The notes: generated by a model from the sequence alone, not told the origin. DNA of 64,000 nucleotides from Methyloversatilis sp. XJ19-49 (GCF_024580145.1 NZ_JANINI010000005.1:81076-145075); one strand, 5' to 3'; shown: positions 43,685 to 53,000, numbered from the stretch's first letter. Program-made: numbers and translations.

Positions 43685-45129
43685 GCTGCCACCTTCTTCA
43701 GGATGCGCCGCGCGCGCCACTGGAAGCGCGGATCGAAGGCGTCGCGCACCGCGTCGGCGAACAGGTTGGCCGCCAGCACCAGCGCCAGCATCAACACGAA
43801 GGCGGCGGCCAGCGACCACCACACGACCGGCTCGCGCGACAGCTCGAGACGCGCGGCATTGATCATCGTGCCGAAACTGTTCATCGAACTGTCGACGCCG
43901 ATGCCGATGTAGGACAGCACGGCTTCGGACAGCACCAGGCCGGAGAAATCCATCACCAGCGCGATCAGCACGATGTGCATCAGGTTCGGCAGGATGTGGC
44001 GCGCCATGATGCGCGCGTCGCCGACGCCGAAGGCGCGTGCCGCCTGCACGTAATCGAGTTCGCGCAGCTTCAGCGTCTCGGCGCGCAGCAGCCGGCACAG
44101 GCCGGTCCATGAGGTGAGGCCGAGGATGAAGCACAGCGCCAGCAGCCGGGCGTCGGCGCGTTCGGCGGCGGTTTCGAACCATTCGGGGTGGGTGTCGATG
44201 ATGACCTGCATCATCAGCACCATGGCGGCAATCAGCAGCACGCCCGGAATGGAGTTCAGCACGGTGTAGAGGTACTGGATCGCGTCGTCCCACCAGCCGC
44301 CGCGGAAACCCGCGATCAGGCCGAGCGCGACCGCCAGCGGCAGCGTCACCAGTGTGGTCAGCGTGCCGATCAGCAGCGCGGTGCGCACCGACTTGAGTGA
44401 CAGATAGAGCACGTCCTGCCCGACCTTGTCGGTACCGAACACGTGGTAACCCGCGGACCAGGCTGCGGTGACGCCGCCGATCACGCACAGCACGGCGAGC
44501 GTCACGAACACTGCGCGCCAGGCGATCGGCCGGGTCGCCGCGGTGTCCGGCCGCCACACGGTGCGACAGGTGGCGCCGTAGGGGGCACCGCGCGCGAGCG
44601 CCATCCATCCGACCGCCACACCGACCACCACCGCCCACAGCAGCAGGCCGTAGAACGCACCGCCTGCTGCGCGGCGCGCGAGATCGCTGTCGCGTCCGGC
44701 CACATCTTCAAGGTGCGCGCCACCCCACTTCAGTCGCGGGTAGTCGCGCGTCTGCACGCCGTCGCGCTCCATCGTTTCCTTCGCGAAGGCGTGCGTGGCC
44801 AGCGGCGCGGAGTAGGTCTTTTCCTTGTTCAGCCGCAGGTCGGCCACCAGCGCGTCGAGCACCGACAGCACCTCGGGCGCGTACTGCACTTCGCTGCTGC
44901 CTTCCTGCGCCGGCAGCCGTGGCTGGAAATGCAGAGAATCGAGCAGCCCGACGCTGATGAAGGCCGCCAGTATCGTCGCCGACGCCATCGCCACGCCCGA
45001 CTCACCCACCCGCCGCCAGGCGCGGCGCAGGTAATCCTGCCGACGACAGTAGACGGCGAGCGCGATGCAGCCGGCGACCATCGCCCACAGCAGGATGTCG
45101 GACCACAGAAGGAGCGGTTTGAAATCCAT
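43681..45129 (-). CDS. Peptide-type ABC transporter permease (DppC/YejE-like)
   Basis: A 482-residue inner-membrane permease. The BPD_transp_1 domain is in the second half, with the EAA loop region ELDYVQAARAFGVGDARIMA followed by RHILPNLMHIVLIALVMDFS. The N-terminal 170 residues hold two extra hydrophobic segments around a periplasmic loop, a YejE-like extension longer than in DppC. It lies 48 nt downstream of the other permease and overlaps the ATPase gene by 4 nt. Confidence 0.92.
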   Translation of the reverse strand: MDFKPLLLWSDILLWAMVAGCIALAVYCRRQDYLRRAWRRVGESGVAMASATILAAFISVGLLDSLHFQPRLPAQEGSSEVQYAPEVLSVLDALVADLRLNKEKTYSAPLATHAFAKETMERDGVQTRDYPRLKWGGAHLEDVAGRDSDLARRAAGGAFYGLLLWAVVVGVAVGWMALARGAPYGATCRTVWRPDTAATRPIAWRAVFVTLAVLCVIGGVTAAWSAGYHVFGTDKVGQDVLYLSLKSVRTALLIGTLTTLVTLPLAVALGLIAGFRGGWWDDAIQYLYTVLNSIPGVLLIAAMVLMMQVIIDTHPEWFETAAERADARLLALCFILGLTSWTGLCRLLRAETLKLRELDYVQAARAFGVGDARIMARHILPNLMHIVLIALVMDFSGLVLSEAVLSYIGIGVDSSMNSFGTMINAARLELSREPVVWWSLAAAFVLMLALVLAANLFADAVRDAFDPRFQWRARRILKKVAA

Positions 45130-45177
45130 GTCAGCCGTGCCTCGCAGCGGGCAACGAATGCAGTGAACAATGGGACA

Positions 45178-46155
45178 TCAGTTCAGCCTCACCCGCGGAT
45201 CGACCAGCGTGTAGGAAATGTCGGTCAGCAGCAGACCGACGATGTAGAGCACCGAGCCGATGAACACCATGGAGCGCACCACGGCAAAATCCTGCGAGCC
45301 GATGGCATCGATGGTGTAGCTGCCCAGGCCCGGGATGCCGAAGAAGCTTTCCAGCAGCAGCGACCCCATGAACAGCAGCGGAATGACCACCACCACGCCG
45401 GTCAGAATGGGGATCATCGCGTTCTTCAGCACATGCCGGAACAGCACGCGCAGTTCCGACAGACCCTTGGCGCGCGCCGTGCGCACGTAGTCCTTGTTGA
45501 TCTCTTCGAGGAACAGCGTGCGGTACCAGCGTGCCGACGCGCCGATGCCGCCGACCACGCTGATCAGCACCGGCAGGATGAGGAACTTGCCGGCGTCGAG
45601 CCCGCCGCTGTAGCCGGAAATGGGCACCAGATTCCACACCTTGCTGACCAGATACTGTCCGCCGATGATGTAGAACAGCCCGGAAATGGACATCGCCGCC
45701 ACGCACAGCACGACGCCGCCGACATCCAGCGCGGTGTTGCGGAAGAACACCAGGAGCAGCGCGAAACTGACGGTGACGAACAGCCCGAGGATGAAGGTCG
45801 GAATCGCGATGGCGAGGCTGGGCCCCATGCGGCTCCGGATTTCCAGCGCGATGTCGCGGCCGTCGTCGGCGCGACCGAAGTCCAGCGCGAACATGCGTAT
45901 CGACTTGTCGAACAGGATGGTGTCGGTCGCCTTCGCCACACCCGACGCGGCGGCATTCCACACCAGCGGCTTGTCATAGCCGCGCTCGGCCTTCCACTTT
46001 TCGATCGCCTCCGGCGTCACCCGCTTCGCGCCCAGCTGCATGCGCGCGATGTCGTCCGGCGAATTGACGACGAAGAACAGCAGGAAGGTGATCAGGTTCA
46101 CCCCGATCAGGATGGGAATGGCATAGAGCAGCCGGCGGATGATGTAGGCGATCAT
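45178..46155 (-). CDS. Peptide-type ABC transporter permease (DppB/YejB-like)
   Basis: A 325-residue permease starting MIAYIIRRLLYAIPILIGVN, the usual DppB/YejB N-terminus. The EAA region is KDYVRTARAKGLSELRVLFR followed by HVLKNAMIPILTGVV. The C-terminal VGLLLTDISYTLVDPRVRLN is diagnostic for the family. It follows the binding-protein gene on the same strand but is separated from it by 463 nt of repeats. Confidence 0.94.
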   Translation of the reverse strand: MIAYIIRRLLYAIPILIGVNLITFLLFFVVNSPDDIARMQLGAKRVTPEAIEKWKAERGYDKPLVWNAAASGVAKATDTILFDKSIRMFALDFGRADDGRDIALEIRSRMGPSLAIAIPTFILGLFVTVSFALLLVFFRNTALDVGGVVLCVAAMSISGLFYIIGGQYLVSKVWNLVPISGYSGGLDAGKFLILPVLISVVGGIGASARWYRTLFLEEINKDYVRTARAKGLSELRVLFRHVLKNAMIPILTGVVVVIPLLFMGSLLLESFFGIPGLGSYTIDAIGSQDFAVVRSMVFIGSVLYIVGLLLTDISYTLVDPRVRLN

Positions 46156-46223
46156 CGTGCGGCGCCTTCGAACGCGCGCCGGGAGCGCGCCTGATCAGCG
46201 ACGTGCCTGAGGGACCGGTGATG

Positions 46224-46320
46224 GTGGGAGCTGTCTCTGTGGGAGCTGTCTCTGTGGGAGCTGTCTCTGTGGGAGCTGTCTCTGTGGGAGCTGTCTCTGT
46301 GGGAGCTGTCTCTGTGGGAG
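46224..46320. repeat. Minisatellite: six copies of a 15-bp unit next to a REPIN
   Basis: Six perfect tandem copies of CTGTCTCTGTGGGAG run from 46231 to 46320, preceded by GTGGGAG at 46224. Each unit ends with the 7 bases that open the neighbouring palindromic element. The length is a multiple of three, so long open frames cross it, but they encode only a five-residue repeat and have no start context. Confidence 0.93.
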
Positions 46321-46329
46321 CGGCGGCCT

Positions 46330-46439
46330 GTGGGAGCGGCGGCCTCGCCGCGATACGCACTTTGCAATGCGACCATCGCTGCACGATCGCGGCGAGGCCG
46401 CCGCTCCCACAGTGCCGCTCCCACAGGCCGCCGCTCCCA
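46330..46439. repeat. REPIN-like element, copy 3 (complete)
   Basis: An 81-bp inverted pair from GTGGGAG at 46330 to CTCCCAC ending at 46410. It has the same arms as copy 2 and a diverged spacer (TACGCACTTTGCAATGCGAC). Two more right-arm ends follow to 46439. It sits between the binding-protein gene and the first permease gene of one transport operon. Confidence 0.92.
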
Positions 46440-46449
46440 CAGGGCCGGT

Positions 46450-46612
46450 GCCGATCGCGGCGAGGGCGGAGCGGGGGTTTCGGCGAGCACGCCTCGCCGC
46501 CCGCGGAGCCGGCTGGCCATGCAGGGCCAGCCGTGGAACGGAGCGGGGGTTTCGGCAAGTGCCGCTCGCCGCCCGCATAGCCTGCAGTGGATCGCCGCTC
46601 CCACAGGGGCCA
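46450..46612. repeat. Mosaic of related GC-rich repeats, including second hairpin module
   Basis: GGAGCGGGGGTTTCGGC occurs twice (about 46468 and 46540). Between them lies GGCTGGCC-ATGCAG-GGCCAGCC (46510-46531), the same hairpin as at 34661. A further right-arm end (GCTCCCACAGG) closes the block near 46607. This looks like repeated insertion and decay of the same element family. Confidence 0.75.
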
Positions 46613-46618
46613 GGAAGT

Positions 46619-48799
46619 TCATGCCGACGCCCCCACAGCGCGCGCCTGTTCCGAGCGCTTCCAGTGACGCCAGGCGGGCCACACCAGTGCGAGCAGCAGC
46701 AGGGCGCCGGCGACCAGCGGCCAGCGCGCCGGACGGTTCCATTCGGCGCGCTTTGCTTCGCGCAGCTCCGGGTCGATGCGGGTGTATTTCATCGTGTTGT
46801 TGGCCACGGTCGATGGTTTGCGGTTGAACACCCAACTGTGTTCCAGGCCGTAGCTCTTCGGGTGGAAGCCCCACACCCAGGGCGCGTCGTGCTGCAGGAT
46901 GGCCAGCATGCGGTCGAGGATGACCTGCCGCTCCGGGCTGTTGTCCATCGCCTTCATCTTCTCGAACAGGCGGTCGAATTCGGCGTTCTCGTAATTTGCC
47001 GCATTCTCGCCCTGCACCTTCACCTTGGACTGCGGGCCGTAGAGCAGGAACAGAAAATTTTCCGGGTCCGGGTAGTCGGCGTTCCAGCCCCAGAAGAAAA
47101 GCTGCGCGGCGCCCTTGCGCACCTTTTCCTGGAAGCGGTTGTAGTCGGTGCTGCGCACCACCAGTTGCACGCCGAGCTGATCGAACTGCTTGGTGAGCCA
47201 GTCGATGCGCGCCTTGCTGCCGAGACCGGTGCCCGTGGTGTCGAGATTGACCACCAGCGCCTCGCCGGTTTTCGCGTCGCGACCGTTAGGCCAGCCCGCT
47301 TCGGCCAGCAGCCGCTTCGCTTCGTCAACGGACTTGCGTTGCGGCTGATCATTCACCCAATCGTACATACTGGGGTTGCTGCCTTCGCGGCCGCCCCGAT
47401 AGCCGAAAATGCCGGGCGGCAGCGGCGACTGTGCCGGCAGACCGCGGCCGTTCTGGAAAATGGAAATGAACTCCTCCTGGTCGAGCGCGATGCCGATGGC
47501 CTGACGCAGCTTGCGGCCGCGTTCCGCCATCCCGCCGACCACCGGGTCGAGCATGTTGAAGCCCATGTACATCGTGGACGTCGATACCGAGGTCTGCAGC
47601 CGGATGCCCTGAGCCTGCATGCCGTCGCTCAGGCTGACTTCGCCGGTCTGGCCGAACTGCACCGCCTGGTCGAATGAGTCGGAACTGATGCCGGACGCGT
47701 CGTAGTAGCCCTGCAGGAATTTGTTCCAGTAGGGGATCTGTTCCTTCTCGCGCGTGAACACGATCTGTTCGACCAGCGGCAGGCGCTTGCCGCAGTCGGC
47801 CAGCAGGCCGGCTTCGCGGTCGCCCTCCTCACCCTCGCACGGATAGGTTTCTTCGCGGAAGTTCGGGTTGCGCGTCAGCACCATGCGCGCGTTCGGATTG
47901 TTTTCGCTGAGCATGTAGGGGCCGGTGCCGATCGGGTACCAGTCGAGCGTGAGGTTGCGCTCCGCCATGCCGGGCTGGGCGTGGAACAGGTCGGCCTCCC
48001 ACGGCACTGGCGCGAAGAAGGGCATGGCGAGCCAGTACAGGAACTGCGGGTACTTGCCCTTCAGCCGGATGCGGTAGGTGTGGCGGTCGATCACCTCGAC
48101 GCCCGGCAGCGCGTGCTGGCGCAGGTCCAGCCAGGCGCCGGGCGGCAATGTCTTCGCGGCATCCTTCAGCGTGTCGCCGAATTCCTTGAGGCCGACGATG
48201 TAGTCGCTCATCAGGCCGAAGATCGGCGAATGCAGACCCGGGTGCGCCAGCCGCTTGATCTGGTAGACGTAGTCGGCAGCTTCGAGCTCGCGCGAGCCGG
48301 TCTGCTCGAACTCGTACAGGGTCAGCCGCGCGCCCGGGCCACCCGAGTGGTAGATGTACTTGCCGGCTTCGTCGCGCGCCAAAGCCGGATGCGGCTGGTA
48401 GCGGATGCCCGGCTTGATGCGGATGTCGTACACCGACTCGGCGATGTCGGCAGCCGTCGCATCGGCGGACAGCTCGCGGCCGTCGCGGTCGTAGAAGCGC
48501 GGCTGAGGCATCGCCTGGGCCGTGGCGGTGGTCAGTTCGAACGGTCGTTTGAGGTAGTGATACTGCAGCGGCGCCTCGTAGATCTGCGCCGTGAAGGTGA
48601 TTTCGTTTTCGCTGTACGACTGCACCGGATCGAGGTGCTTGGGTCGGTCGGTGAACGCCGTGTACAGAATGTTGCGACCACTTTCCGCCGCCGGATAAGG
48701 GTTGTTCCAGACTTCGCCGCAGCCACTGAGCAGCATCGGAGCCAGGGACGCGGCCAGCAGTCGGCACAAGGAGCGGTGCAGCGGTCGCAGTCGGATCAT
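46619..48799 (-). CDS. Peptide-type ABC transporter substrate-binding lipoprotein
   Basis: A 726-residue protein with a lipoprotein signal (RLLAASLAPMLLSGCGEVWN; lipobox LSGC). SBP family 5 segments include HLDPVQSYSENEITFTAQIY, LRQAIGIALDQEEFISIFQN and FFWGWNADYPDPENFLFLLY. It is much longer than typical OppA/DppA (about 540), with insertions near residues 120-230. The C-terminus carries a predicted transmembrane helix (WPLVAGALLLLALVWPAW) followed by a basic tail, unusual for this class. The start at 48799 lacks a good ribosome site. It captures peptides or related solutes for the permeases encoded downstream. Confidence 0.9.
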   Translation of the reverse strand: MIRLRPLHRSLCRLLAASLAPMLLSGCGEVWNNPYPAAESGRNILYTAFTDRPKHLDPVQSYSENEITFTAQIYEAPLQYHYLKRPFELTTATAQAMPQPRFYDRDGRELSADATAADIAESVYDIRIKPGIRYQPHPALARDEAGKYIYHSGGPGARLTLYEFEQTGSRELEAADYVYQIKRLAHPGLHSPIFGLMSDYIVGLKEFGDTLKDAAKTLPPGAWLDLRQHALPGVEVIDRHTYRIRLKGKYPQFLYWLAMPFFAPVPWEADLFHAQPGMAERNLTLDWYPIGTGPYMLSENNPNARMVLTRNPNFREETYPCEGEEGDREAGLLADCGKRLPLVEQIVFTREKEQIPYWNKFLQGYYDASGISSDSFDQAVQFGQTGEVSLSDGMQAQGIRLQTSVSTSTMYMGFNMLDPVVGGMAERGRKLRQAIGIALDQEEFISIFQNGRGLPAQSPLPPGIFGYRGGREGSNPSMYDWVNDQPQRKSVDEAKRLLAEAGWPNGRDAKTGEALVVNLDTTGTGLGSKARIDWLTKQFDQLGVQLVVRSTDYNRFQEKVRKGAAQLFFWGWNADYPDPENFLFLLYGPQSKVKVQGENAANYENAEFDRLFEKMKAMDNSPERQVILDRMLAILQHDAPWVWGFHPKSYGLEHSWVFNRKPSTVANNTMKYTRIDPELREAKRAEWNRPARWPLVAGALLLLALVWPAWRHWKRSEQARAVGASA

Positions 48800-48954
48800 G
48801 GGAGGATTGTAGGCGGCGAGCTCCGATCTGTGAGCGGGCAGGCGGAAAAAGGTTTCCGGCGAGATTTGGTTGGCGTACCGTCGGCCCACTCGGCGAACCG
48901 ATACCGCGGCGTTCGGTCTAGGATGCAGATGATGTGTCACCTTCCCGCCCGCCG

Positions 48955-49857
48955 ATGAACCTGGTCCGTTCCCGTGTCCGCTCCATGAAAGCGCTGCTTC
49001 CCGCGTTCGCCGTCGCGCTCGCGCTCGCCGGCTGCAGCTTCGTGCAGATGGGTTACAACCAGCTCGACCGCCTGATCGCGTGGCGACTCGATGACTACCT
49101 GCCGATGTATTCGGCGCAGCGTGCAGTGGTCGAGCCGGCGGTCACGCGGCTCGTCGACTGGCACTGCGCGACCCAGCTTCCTGCATACTCGGCATGGCTG
49201 CGCACGGTCGATGCCGACCTGCGCGCCGGCCTGAGCGTGGAGCGCGCGAATTCGCACATCGACCAGGCACTGGTATTCGGTCACGACATCGCCCGCCGCG
49301 CGGCACGTGAAGTCGGGCCGCTGATGGTGGGCGCCACACCGGCGCAGATCGAGACATTCAACAAGCGGATGAAAAAGAGCAACCGTGACTATGTTGAAGA
49401 TTGGGTCGAGCCACCGCGCGACGAATTGGTGCGCGAGCGCGCCAAGCGCATGAAAAAACGCAGCGAGGCATGGCTCGGCAAACTCACGCCGTCGCAGCTG
49501 GCGCTGATCGACGACTGGGCGCGCGACGTGCGCAGCAACGGCGAGGACGGCATGGAAAGCCGCCGTCGCTGGCAAACGGCACTGGCCGACGTGCTGGCGC
49601 GCCGCAATGCCGAACGCGACGCCGTGATCAGCGACCTCGAAACCCTTTTCGTGTCGCCCGGCAACCTCTTCACGCCGGGCTACTCCGCCGCCTTCGATGC
49701 CAATCGTGCCCGCGCGGCCGAAGCGCTGTCGGCGCTGTCGGCCTCGCTCACTCCGGCTCAGCACAAGCACCTGCAGCGCGAAGCCGCGTCGCTCGTCGCC
49801 GATATCGAACAAATCGCCTGCCGCCGCAGCGAACCCAGCCTACAGGCCCGCTCATGA
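48955..49857 (+). CDS. DUF6279 family lipoprotein
   Basis: A 300-residue protein with lipoprotein signal (MKALLPAFAVALALAGCSFV; lipobox LAGC). Two ATGs are in frame, 48955 and 48985; the second gives the more typical signal length. The opening of the mature part (GYNQLDRLIAWRLDDYLPMY) is a family hallmark, followed by a long helical, charged body (RERAKRMKKRSEAWLGKLTP). Function unknown. It overlaps the LON-domain gene by ATGA. Confidence 0.85.
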   Translation: MNLVRSRVRSMKALLPAFAVALALAGCSFVQMGYNQLDRLIAWRLDDYLPMYSAQRAVVEPAVTRLVDWHCATQLPAYSAWLRTVDADLRAGLSVERANSHIDQALVFGHDIARRAAREVGPLMVGATPAQIETFNKRMKKSNRDYVEDWVEPPRDELVRERAKRMKKRSEAWLGKLTPSQLALIDDWARDVRSNGEDGMESRRRWQTALADVLARRNAERDAVISDLETLFVSPGNLFTPGYSAAFDANRARAAEALSALSASLTPAQHKHLQREAASLVADIEQIACRRSEPSLQARS

Positions 49858-50480
49858 CGACTTCACTTTCTCCCGACGCCATTCCGCTGTTTCCGCTGAG
49901 CGTCATATTGTTTCCCGACGGCATGCTGCCGCTGCGCATCTTCGAGGTCCGCTATCTGACGATGATCAAGCAGTGCCACAAGAGCGGAAAGCCCTTCGGC
50001 GTGGTTTCGCTGACCCAGGGCCAGGACGTGCAGCGCCCCGGCCCTACGCCCGGCGAGCGCTTTCACGCCATCGGCACACTGGCGGAAATCATCGACTACC
50101 AGACACCGCAGCCCGGGCTGATCGAAATCGTCACCCGGGGCACCTCGCGCTTCAAGGTGACGGCCAGCGAGCAGACCCCGCACGGTCTGTGGATGGCAGA
50201 CATCGAAGTGCTGCCGGACGACCCGCATGTCAAGGTGCCTTCGGACCTGGCCTATGTCGCGGCCAATCTGGTGCGCATGCTCGAAGTGTTCGAATCGGCC
50301 GAGGTGTCGCCCATCCTCGAACCCCGTCGCTTCGACGCCGCTGGCTGGGTAGCCAACCGTTGGTGCGAACTGCTGCCGGTACCGGCCGAGGACCGCCAGC
50401 GCATGATGGAAATGACCGATCCGCTGCTCCGTCTGGAGTTGATCAGCGACCTGCTGGACATGACCGAATTCGGTCGCTGA
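49854..50480 (+). CDS. LON peptidase substrate-binding domain protein
   Basis: A 208-residue protein consisting only of the Lon N-terminal domain: IPLFPLSVILFPDGMLPLRI then FEVRYLTMI at the start, a short SLTQGQDVQRPG loop, and LLPVPAEDRQRMMEMTDPLL at the end. No ATPase or protease domain is present. Such stand-alone domains are common in proteobacteria and their role is unclear. Translation is coupled to the upstream lipoprotein gene. Confidence 0.92.
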   Translation: MTTSLSPDAIPLFPLSVILFPDGMLPLRIFEVRYLTMIKQCHKSGKPFGVVSLTQGQDVQRPGPTPGERFHAIGTLAEIIDYQTPQPGLIEIVTRGTSRFKVTASEQTPHGLWMADIEVLPDDPHVKVPSDLAYVAANLVRMLEVFESAEVSPILEPRRFDAAGWVANRWCELLPVPAEDRQRMMEMTDPLLRLELISDLLDMTEFGR

Positions 50481-50656
50481 CCCGACAGCCCGGCCAATCG
50501 GCATCAGTGGTCGACGCACGCGCTCTGGTCGATATCACTGCCGAGTACCACAGCGACTTCCGCCCGGACGCGTCGCAAACGGATACACGATGGTGATCAT
50601 TGCCGCCGGACTGCAGTGCTACGCTCGAGCCACTCCCGCATGACGCACTGCCTCAC

Positions 50657-51796
50657 GTGACACCCGCCCCCCTGCCCCTGCTCGACCAGCTGATCCGGCG
50701 CCGCCGGCGCATTCCGGTGACACTCACGCTGATCGCGCTCAATGTCGGCGTGTTCGCGTTGATGCTGCTGTATGGCGCCGGCCTGTGGCATTCGTCGAGC
50801 GACGTGCAGTTCGCCTGGGGCGCCAATTTCGGTCCGGCGACCAAGGACGGCGAATGGTGGCGGCTGGGCAGCGCGCTGTTCCTGCACTTCGGGCTGTTCC
50901 ATCTGGGCATGAACATGCTGTCGCTGTGGGACGGCGGACGACTGGTCGAACGCATGTTCGGCCCGGCGCGCTTCATCGCGATCTATCTTCTGAGCGGTCT
51001 GGCCGGCAATCTGCTGTCACTGATTTCGCAAGGCGACCGCGCGGTATCGGGTGGCGCATCGGGCGCCATCTTCGGTGTTTATGGCGCGTTGCTGAGCTTT
51101 CTGTGGCAGCAGCGCGATACGCTGGACCGACGCGAATTCACCCGTCTTTTCTGGGGTGCCAGCCTGTTCGCGGCCATCACCATCTTCCTCGGCTTCCAGA
51201 TCCCCGGCATCGACAACGGTGCGCACATCGGCGGCTTCATCGCAGGCCTGCTGGCCGGTGCGGCACTGGCGCAACCGCTGGGCGACAGCGCAAAGCCGCT
51301 GCTTGGCCGCTATCGCACACATACCGCCTCGGCCGGGCAATGGCTGGCCGGCTTCACGCTGGTCACCGCGCTGGTGCTGATGATCATCGGCATCCCGTCG
51401 CCACGCTATCGCTGGAGCGAAGAGGTGATGGCACGCGGCGAAATCCGCGAATTCATCGGCGAGGACAAGCGTATCGCCGATCGCTGGACGCAGCTGCTCG
51501 GCGATGCGCAGTCGTCCGGCGCGTCGTTCGACGAACTTGCCGGGCGCATCGAATCCGAAGTGGCCGACGCCTACCAGCAGCGCTTTGACGAATTGACCGA
51601 CCTGCGCCTCAGTCCGGAAGCACCATCGGCACCGACGCTCGAAAGCCTGCGTCGCTACGCCGAACGTCGGCTCGACGCCTCGCGCGCGCTGGTCGACGGC
51701 CTGCGCGCGCACGACATCGAGCGCGTGCGCGAGGCGCTGGAGCAGGCCAGCCAGCCGCCACCGCAGGTCGCGCCGCGAAGCAGCAAACCGAATTGA
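50657..51796 (+). CDS. Rhomboid family intramembrane serine protease
   Basis: A roughly 379-residue membrane protein. The catalytic Ser lies in VSGGASGAIFGVYGALL and the His in DNGAHIGGFIAGLLAGA; GEWWRLGSALFLHFGLFHLG then MNMLSLW is the typical loop and helix 2. The C-terminal 150 residues after a last helix (FTLVTALVLMIIGI) are soluble and charged, an extra domain beyond the rhomboid core. The start is uncertain: GTG at 50657 is preferred because it just precedes the basic segment and helix 1; TTG at 50600 is an alternative. It cleaves membrane proteins within the bilayer; the substrate is unknown. Confidence 0.88.
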   Translation: MTPAPLPLLDQLIRRRRRIPVTLTLIALNVGVFALMLLYGAGLWHSSSDVQFAWGANFGPATKDGEWWRLGSALFLHFGLFHLGMNMLSLWDGGRLVERMFGPARFIAIYLLSGLAGNLLSLISQGDRAVSGGASGAIFGVYGALLSFLWQQRDTLDRREFTRLFWGASLFAAITIFLGFQIPGIDNGAHIGGFIAGLLAGAALAQPLGDSAKPLLGRYRTHTASAGQWLAGFTLVTALVLMIIGIPSPRYRWSEEVMARGEIREFIGEDKRIADRWTQLLGDAQSSGASFDELAGRIESEVADAYQQRFDELTDLRLSPEAPSAPTLESLRRYAERRLDASRALVDGLRAHDIERVREALEQASQPPPQVAPRSSKPN

Positions 51797-51806
51797 TCCT
51801 GCCGCC

Positions 51807-53000
51807 ATGACCCGCCGCTGGATCGCCCATCTCGACATGGACGCCTTCTTCGCCTCGGTCGAACTGCTGCGCTACCCCGAGCTGCGCGGCCTGCCGATGG
51901 TGGTGGGCGGTGGTGCCCGCCATCAGCCCGAACTGCTGCCCGACGGCACGCGCCGCTTTGCCCGGCTGCGCGACTATGCGGGCCGCGGCGTCGCCACCAC
52001 GGCCACCTACGAAGCGCGCGCCTTCGGCGTGCATTCCGGCATCGGCCTGATGAAAGCCGCCGCACTGGCGCCCGACACCGTATTGTTGCCGGTCGATTTC
52101 GACGCCTACCGACTCAACTCGCGGCTGTTCAAGGCCGCCGTGGCCGAACACGCGCGGTTGATCGAGGACCGCGGCATCGACGAAATCTACATGGACCTGA
52201 CCGACCTGCCGGGCGCGCAGGATGCCGTCGGCGACGACCCGCACGGCGGCGTGCGCGCCATCGCGCTACGCATCCAGCAGGCCGTGCACGCGGCAACCGG
52301 CCTCAGCTGCTCGATCGGCATCACGCCGAACAAGCTGCTGTCCAAGCTGGCGTCCGATCTGCACAAGCCGCATGGCATCACGCTGCTGACCGAAGCCGAT
52401 GTGCCATCGATCATCTGGCCGCTGCCGGCCAGACGCATCAACGGCATCGGTCCGAAAGCCAGTGCGAAGCTCGAAGCGCTCGGCATCCGCAGCATCGGCG
52501 AACTTGCAGCGGCCGAACCGCACGGGCTGATCGAACAGTTCGGCCAGAGCTATGGCCGCTGGCTGACCGCCGCTGCGCACGGTCGCGATGACCGGCCGCT
52601 GGTGACCGAGCGCGAAGCGAAGTCACTCAGCCGCGAAACCACTTTCGAACGCGACCTGCATGCGCGCCATGACCGTACCGAACTCGGCGAGATCTTCACC
52701 CGTCTGTGCGAGCGCCTGGCGGAAGACCTGCAGAGAAAGGGCTATGTTGCAAAGTCCATCGGAGCAAAGCTGCGGCTCGATGACTTCAGCATCCTGACGC
52801 GTGAAATCACGCTGCCTGTATACATATGCGATGCGCCTGCGATCCGTCATCACGCAACGCTGTGCGTCAAGCGCATGCCACTCGACCGGCGCTTCCGCCT
52901 GCTCGGCGTGCGTGCCGGCCACCTGATGCGGGCCGACGCACTCCCGGCAACGGGTGCCGCCCCCGGCACGGAAGAAGGGCAGCTCGCGCTGCCCTTCTGA
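51807..53000 (+). CDS. dinB: DNA polymerase IV (Y-family)
   Basis: A 397-residue Y-family polymerase. The catalytic segments are WIAHLDMDAFFASVELLRYP and EDRGIDEIYMDLTDLPG. LSCSIGITPNKLLSKLASDL and INGIGPKASAKLEALGIRSI are the family palm and helix-hairpin-helix regions. The C-terminal EGQLALPF is a beta-clamp-binding motif. Between GLPMVVGGG and GVATTATYEARAFG there is an extra stretch of about 20 residues compared with E. coli DinB. It carries out error-prone translesion synthesis. It lies 10 nt after the rhomboid gene. Confidence 0.94.
   Translation: MTRRWIAHLDMDAFFASVELLRYPELRGLPMVVGGGARHQPELLPDGTRRFARLRDYAGRGVATTATYEARAFGVHSGIGLMKAAALAPDTVLLPVDFDAYRLNSRLFKAAVAEHARLIEDRGIDEIYMDLTDLPGAQDAVGDDPHGGVRAIALRIQQAVHAATGLSCSIGITPNKLLSKLASDLHKPHGITLLTEADVPSIIWPLPARRINGIGPKASAKLEALGIRSIGELAAAEPHGLIEQFGQSYGRWLTAAAHGRDDRPLVTEREAKSLSRETTFERDLHARHDRTELGEIFTRLCERLAEDLQRKGYVAKSIGAKLRLDDFSILTREITLPVYICDAPAIRHHATLCVKRMPLDRRFRLLGVRAGHLMRADALPATGAAPGTEEGQLALPF

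Noticed and set aside
41432..46320. Possible CRISPR arrays
   Set aside because: Both arrays are perfect head-to-tail repeats of 14 or 15 bp with no spacers, and no cas gene is present.
46152..46874. Minus-strand frame with a five-residue repeat (TETAP-like)
   Set aside because: It is produced by the 15-bp minisatellite, overlaps the binding-protein gene in another frame, and shows no protein features outside the repeat.
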